A DNA stretch of 64,000 bases, from the NCBI GenBank assembly GCA_963794265.1, contig CAWCDJ010000001.1, positions 186,001 through 250,000 of the forward strand, read 5' to 3'. The position numbers and the translations under genes are program-made. The DNA comes from CAWCDJ01 sp963794265. Lineage in GTDB: Bacteria; Acidobacteriota; Terriglobia; Bryobacterales; Bryobacteraceae. The notes beneath the pieces are model-generated. The model was not told the origin of the DNA, did not search any database, and saw only the letters and a program-made list of their open reading frames with translations. Position 1 is the stretch's first letter, and every line of letters begins with the position of its first letter. Shown here piece by piece: positions 60,756 through 64,000 of this stretch.

Positions 60756-62382
60756 GAGGGTTCTTTTCGCCTGCGCACTGATCGGCGGCCTGCTTTCGGC
60801 GCGGGACGGGCCGGAAGCGGTCAAGACCGGCGCGCAACTGGCCGACTTCGTTTCCACGGTCGATCAATCCCTGCAGCCTTACGCCCTTTACGTTCCAGGC
60901 TCGTTCCGGCCGGATGAGAGGTATCCGCTGGTGATCAGCCTGCATTCCGAGGAATCCAACCACCGGCTGAACCTCCGGCAGGTGTTCGGGGCCGCCAGCC
61001 GCTTCGGGGCCACCGATCCGGAAAACCTCCGCTTTTTTCCGGTGGTGCGCGACCCCGGCTTCATCGTGGCCGCCCCGCTGGCGCGCGGCACCATGGGCTA
61101 CCAGGGGATTGCGGAGCAGGATGTGTACGACATGCTGGCGGATGTGGAGCGCCGGTTCCCGATCGACCCCGACCGCGTTTATCTCACTGGCATGTCCATG
61201 GGGGGAGCCGGCGCGCTGTGGCTGGCGCTCACCCGTCCGGATGTCTGGGCGGCGGTTGCGCCGGTGTGCGCCGCCCCCCTGGCCGGCGCGGAACGGTTTG
61301 CTGCGAATGCGCGGGACCTGCCGATCCGGCTTTATCACGGAGACCAGGACCCGATCGTGCCGGTGGAAAGTTCGCGTATGTGGCAACGGCGCCTGCTCGA
61401 CGCCGGCGTCCCCGCCGAGTATGTGGAATATCCGGGCGTGCGCCACAATGCCTGGGACGTCGCCTACCGCAACGGTGCGATCTTCGACTGGTTCGCGAAG
61501 TTTCGCCGCGAACGCTTCCCGGCGCATGTGCACTTCGTGACGGAGTCCTACCGCTACCGCTCGGCGTATTGGGTGCGGATCGACGGCCTGACACCCGGCG
61601 AACGGGCTTCGATCGACGCCCGCCGCACCGGCTCCAAAATCGAAGTGACCACAGAGGGCGTCGACGCCTTCACTCTGACGCTCGACCATCCGGCCACGCT
61701 GGTGACGGTGGACGGTGCGCCGGTTCGGGCAAGGGCCGCCCAGGAACTCTCGTTTACCAGGGCTTCGGGCCGCTGGCGTTCCGGGCTCTTCAAGCCGTCG
61801 GGCAAGCGGCCGGAAGCCGAAGGTCCGATCGCAGCCGCGGTCGAGGGCCGCCAGATCTACGTCTATGGCAGCCTGGGGGCCGCCACGGCCGAGGAACTGG
61901 CGGCGCGCCGCAAGCGGGCGGAGTCCGCGGCGGAGTGGTCCACTTACCGCTCGCGACTGAACCTTCTGCTTCCGGTGAAGGCCGATAGCGCGGTAACCGG
62001 CGAGGATCTGGCGAATTCCAACCTGATTCTCTTCGGCGACGCGCAAACCAATTCCCTGATTGCGCGGCTGGCTCCGCAATTGCCGCTGGCGCTTTCGCCG
62101 GGCGCCGCGGATTGGGGGCTCCTGTTCATCGCGCCCGAGGGAAAGCATTACGTCGTGGTCAATTCGGGCCTGCCCTGGTGGACCGGCGCGGACGAGGCGC
62201 ACCGCGGCGGCGATCCGTTCGCACCCGCGCAGTATCGCCTCCTCAGCACCTTCGGCGACTATATCCTCTTCAAAGGTTCGCTGGCCCATGTGGTGGTGGA
62301 GGGTCGTTTTGATCGACACTGGAAGGTTCCGGCCGGCGCGGCTGAGAAATTGACAGCCGCCGGCACCGTGACCGTCCACTGA
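60748..62382 (+). CDS. Exported prolyl-oligopeptidase-like esterase/peptidase
   Basis: This 544-residue protein has a short signal sequence (MSKRVLFACALIGGLLSA). An alpha/beta-hydrolase domain (about 40-265) has the nucleophile elbow LTGMSMGGAGALWLAL near 151, the catalytic Asp in YHGDQDPIVPVESSRMW near 205, and the His in PGVRHNAWDVAYRNGA near 235. The remaining 280 residues are beta-rich, unrelated to the hydrolase and include a VEGRQIYVYGSLGAAT segment. The layout matches putative exported peptidases/esterases in Acidobacteria and Planctomycetes. It sits in an operon with an amidohydrolase and a decarboxylase. Confidence 0.78.
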   Translation: MSKRVLFACALIGGLLSARDGPEAVKTGAQLADFVSTVDQSLQPYALYVPGSFRPDERYPLVISLHSEESNHRLNLRQVFGAASRFGATDPENLRFFPVVRDPGFIVAAPLARGTMGYQGIAEQDVYDMLADVERRFPIDPDRVYLTGMSMGGAGALWLALTRPDVWAAVAPVCAAPLAGAERFAANARDLPIRLYHGDQDPIVPVESSRMWQRRLLDAGVPAEYVEYPGVRHNAWDVAYRNGAIFDWFAKFRRERFPAHVHFVTESYRYRSAYWVRIDGLTPGERASIDARRTGSKIEVTTEGVDAFTLTLDHPATLVTVDGAPVRARAAQELSFTRASGRWRSGLFKPSGKRPEAEGPIAAAVEGRQIYVYGSLGAATAEELAARRKRAESAAEWSTYRSRLNLLLPVKADSAVTGEDLANSNLILFGDAQTNSLIARLAPQLPLALSPGAADWGLLFIAPEGKHYVVVNSGLPWWTGADEAHRGGDPFAPAQYRLLSTFGDYILFKGSLAHVVVEGRFDRHWKVPAGAAEKLTAAGTVTVH

Positions 62383-62383
62383 T

Positions 62384-63766
62384 ATGACACCTGAAGAGTT
62401 CCGCCGACATGGCCACCAGGCGATCGACTGGATCGCCGATTATCTTACCGATCCCGGGCGCTACCCCGTGGTCCCTCCCGTGAAGCCGGGCCAGCTTACG
62501 GATGCGCTTCCCGCCTGCGGCCCCGAGCAGGGCGAACCGATGGAGAGAATCGTGGCCGATTTCGAGCGGCTGATCGTTCCTGCCATGACCCACTGGAACC
62601 ATCCGGGGTTCCTCGCCTACTTCGCCAACTCCTCGCCGCCCGAAGGCATCCTGGGAGAGTTGTTCGCGGCCGCCCTGAACGGCAACGGCATGCTCTGGAA
62701 GACATCGCCCGCGATCACCGAACTGGAGCAGGTCGCACTGCGCTGGCTGCGCCAGTGGAGCGGGCTGCCGGAAGACTGGTTCGGGCTGATCTACGACACC
62801 GCCTCTACCAGCAGCATGCACGCCATCGCCGCGGCGCGGCAGCTGGCCGACCCGGAATCGCGAACCCGCGGCACGTCGCGCGGGCTGGTGGTTTACACTT
62901 CCGAGCAGGCGCATTCATCCATCGAAAAGGGAGCGATCGCCGTGGGAATCGGCCAGGACTTCGTCCGCAAGGTGCCGGTGGACGATGAGTTCCGCATGCG
63001 GCCCGAAGCGCTCGAGTCGCTGATCGAGGCGGATCTGGCCGCGGGCATGAAGCCGTGCTGCGTCGCCGCCACGGTCGGAACCACTTCCACCACCAGCGTC
63101 GATCCCGTGCCTGCCATCGCCGGCATTTGCGAGCGGCACGGCTTGTGGCTGCACGTGGACGCGGCCTACGCCGGCGCAGCCGCGGTGGCCTCCGAGTTCC
63201 GCTGGGCTTTCGAAGGCTGCGAGCGCGCCGATTCGTTCGTCACCAATCCGCACAAATGGCTGCTGACTCCGATGGATTGCAGCATCTTCTACACGCGCCG
63301 GCCGGAAGTGCTGCGGCGGGCATTTTCCCTGATTCCCGAATATCTCGAAACTGCCGTCGACCCGCGCGCGGTGAACCTGATGGATTACGGCGTTCCGCTG
63401 GGGCGCCGCTTTCGCGCGCTCAAACTGTGGTTCGTGCTGCGGTCGTACGGGCGCGAAGGGCTGGCGGCAATGATCCGCGGCCACGTTGCGCTGGCGCGGG
63501 AACTGGCGCGGCAGGTGGACGCCGAACCGATGTTCGAGCGTACCGCGCCGGCGCCGTTCTCGGTAGTGTGCTTCCGCTACCGGGGCACGGATGAGCAGAA
63601 CCGCCGGATTCTCGAAGAGGTGAACGCGGCCGGCGACGTATTTATTTCGGGAACCGTGCTGCGGGGCAGGTACACGCTGCACCTGGCGGTTGGCAACCAT
63701 GGGACGAGGCGGGAGCACGTGCAGCGGGCGTGGGAACTGGTGAAGCAAGCGGCTGCACGGGTGTAA
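62384..63766 (+). CDS. PLP-dependent group II amino-acid decarboxylase (aromatic type)
   Basis: This 460-residue protein is a group II decarboxylase of the aromatic-L-amino-acid type. The PLP lysine is in VTNPHKWLLTPMDC near residue 290, the PLP-binding Asp in LHVDAAYAGAAAV near 258, and the N-terminal motifs MTHWNHPGFLAYFANSSPPEGILGELFAAALN and YDTASTSSMHAIAAAR are intact. It would convert tryptophan, tyrosine, DOPA or a similar amino acid to an amine. The gene starts one base after the esterase stop. The product is likely cytoplasmic. The exact substrate is unknown. Confidence 0.88.
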   Translation: MTPEEFRRHGHQAIDWIADYLTDPGRYPVVPPVKPGQLTDALPACGPEQGEPMERIVADFERLIVPAMTHWNHPGFLAYFANSSPPEGILGELFAAALNGNGMLWKTSPAITELEQVALRWLRQWSGLPEDWFGLIYDTASTSSMHAIAAARQLADPESRTRGTSRGLVVYTSEQAHSSIEKGAIAVGIGQDFVRKVPVDDEFRMRPEALESLIEADLAAGMKPCCVAATVGTTSTTSVDPVPAIAGICERHGLWLHVDAAYAGAAAVASEFRWAFEGCERADSFVTNPHKWLLTPMDCSIFYTRRPEVLRRAFSLIPEYLETAVDPRAVNLMDYGVPLGRRFRALKLWFVLRSYGREGLAAMIRGHVALARELARQVDAEPMFERTAPAPFSVVCFRYRGTDEQNRRILEEVNAAGDVFISGTVLRGRYTLHLAVGNHGTRREHVQRAWELVKQAAARV

Positions 63767-63794
63767 TGCGACAGAGGCGCGCTTCACTCGCCTT

Positions 63795-63819
63795 GGGCGG
63801 CCGAAGGCCTACCCTACTT
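63795..63819. repeat. Dispersed 25-27 bp element, copy 3 (abuts the tam stop codon)
   Basis: GGGCGGCCGAAGGCCTACCCTACTT on the plus strand. Read on the minus strand it begins AAG TAG GGT AGG CCT, so the tam-like gene ends within it. It shares AGGCCTACCCTAC with the copies at 43482 and 51742. Confidence 0.55.
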
Positions 63820-64000
63820 GTACGCCACGATAAAGATCCTGCGGAAGGGGAACAGCAGCTTGCCGTTGGGTCGCGGCGGATAGTGCGGTGCAATGCGGCC
63901 GGCGTATTCCGCGGCGAAGGCTTCGCGTTCCTCCTCGGTTCCCAGCGCTTCGAGGAACGGGCGCATACCGCTGCCGCGATACCAATCGACGATCGCACTC
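63814..64000 (-). CDS. tam: C-terminal end of a trans-aconitate 2-methyltransferase-like protein (partial)
   Basis: A minus-strand frame enters from the right edge and stops at TAG 63814-63816. The 61 visible residues (SAIVDWYRGSGMRPFLEALG, AAEYAGRIAPHYPPRPNGKL, LFPFRRIFIVAYK) match the C-terminal part of Tam, a SAM-dependent methyltransferase that methylates trans-aconitate. The WYRGSGMRPFLEAL and PPRPNGKLLFPF blocks are characteristic. The SAM-binding half lies outside the window. It converges on the decarboxylase gene with the third copy of the dispersed element between them. Confidence 0.75.
   Translation of the reverse strand, partial: SAIVDWYRGSGMRPFLEALGTEEEREAFAAEYAGRIAPHYPPRPNGKLLFPFRRIFIVAYK

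Noticed and set aside
60730..62379. A 549-codon minus-strand frame opposite the exported esterase
   Set aside because: The plus-strand esterase has a full catalytic triad and fits an operon; the minus frame is antisense.

Overview
The window is a high-GC, gene-dense chromosomal stretch that most resembles Acidobacteria of the Solibacter/Bryobacter type. Two family markers point there: a secreted protein ending in the TIGR03437 domain known mainly from Solibacter-like genomes (2515-5333), and an ADOP-type ABC permease (acidobacterial duplicated orphan permease, 45912-48323). Most of the rest is core metabolism and information processing. I see no prophage, insertion sequence, CRISPR array, rRNA or tRNA.

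Layout. 1-5333: a YdcF-like protein, an ABC exporter and the frameshifted TIGR03437 protein. 5330-12340 (minus): a nine-gene histidine operon hisI-G-D-C-HAD-B-H-F-A in which every adjacent pair overlaps. It is preceded by what looks like a complete transcription attenuator: a leader peptide with five histidines in six codons, an antiterminator arm and a GC hairpin with a U tract. 12367-14579: a glycosyltransferase and a degenerate kinase with a coiled-coil tail. 14679-17354 (minus): ribE-ribD-ftsY. 17402-24607: a sugar-nucleotide epimerase-like protein, two tandem paralogous small proteins, a tyrosine-catabolism cassette (aminotransferase, 4-hydroxyphenylpyruvate dioxygenase, FAH-like protein), pckA and a secreted protein.

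24630-34278: a TPR lipoprotein, a peptidoglycan hydrolase-like protein, a 49-residue membrane microprotein, ribosomal protein S1 followed by an IHF/HU gene, a HIT hydrolase, a nucleoside-symporter-like MFS protein, a large esterase and a 37-residue microprotein. 34288-45881: larE, gyrA, a DinB-like protein, a KirBac-type K+ channel, small unknowns, a BadF-type kinase, a BON protein, nth, a TMTC-like TPR membrane protein, a zinc-ribbon protein, pgeF and a lone nuoB. 45912-56613: ADOP permease, a TlpA-like protein, tdk, and an envelope-stress-like unit (ECF sigma, zinc-finger anti-sigma with HEAT-like repeats, two DUF4097 proteins, one further secreted protein). 56869-64000: a barrel-like secreted protein, an RluB-type pseudouridine synthase, a four-gene plus-strand operon (imidazolonepropionase-like, a DHDPS-like protein without the Schiff-base lysine, an esterase, a PLP decarboxylase) and the end of a tam-like methyltransferase.

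Two patterns cut across the window. Several genes have a -10-like hexamer 6 to 11 bases before the start codon and no Shine-Dalgarno sequence, which suggests leaderless transcripts. A 25-27 bp GC-rich element occurs three times; two copies supply or abut a stop codon and one lies inside a coding sequence. All calls were made by reading the sequence; no database search was run.
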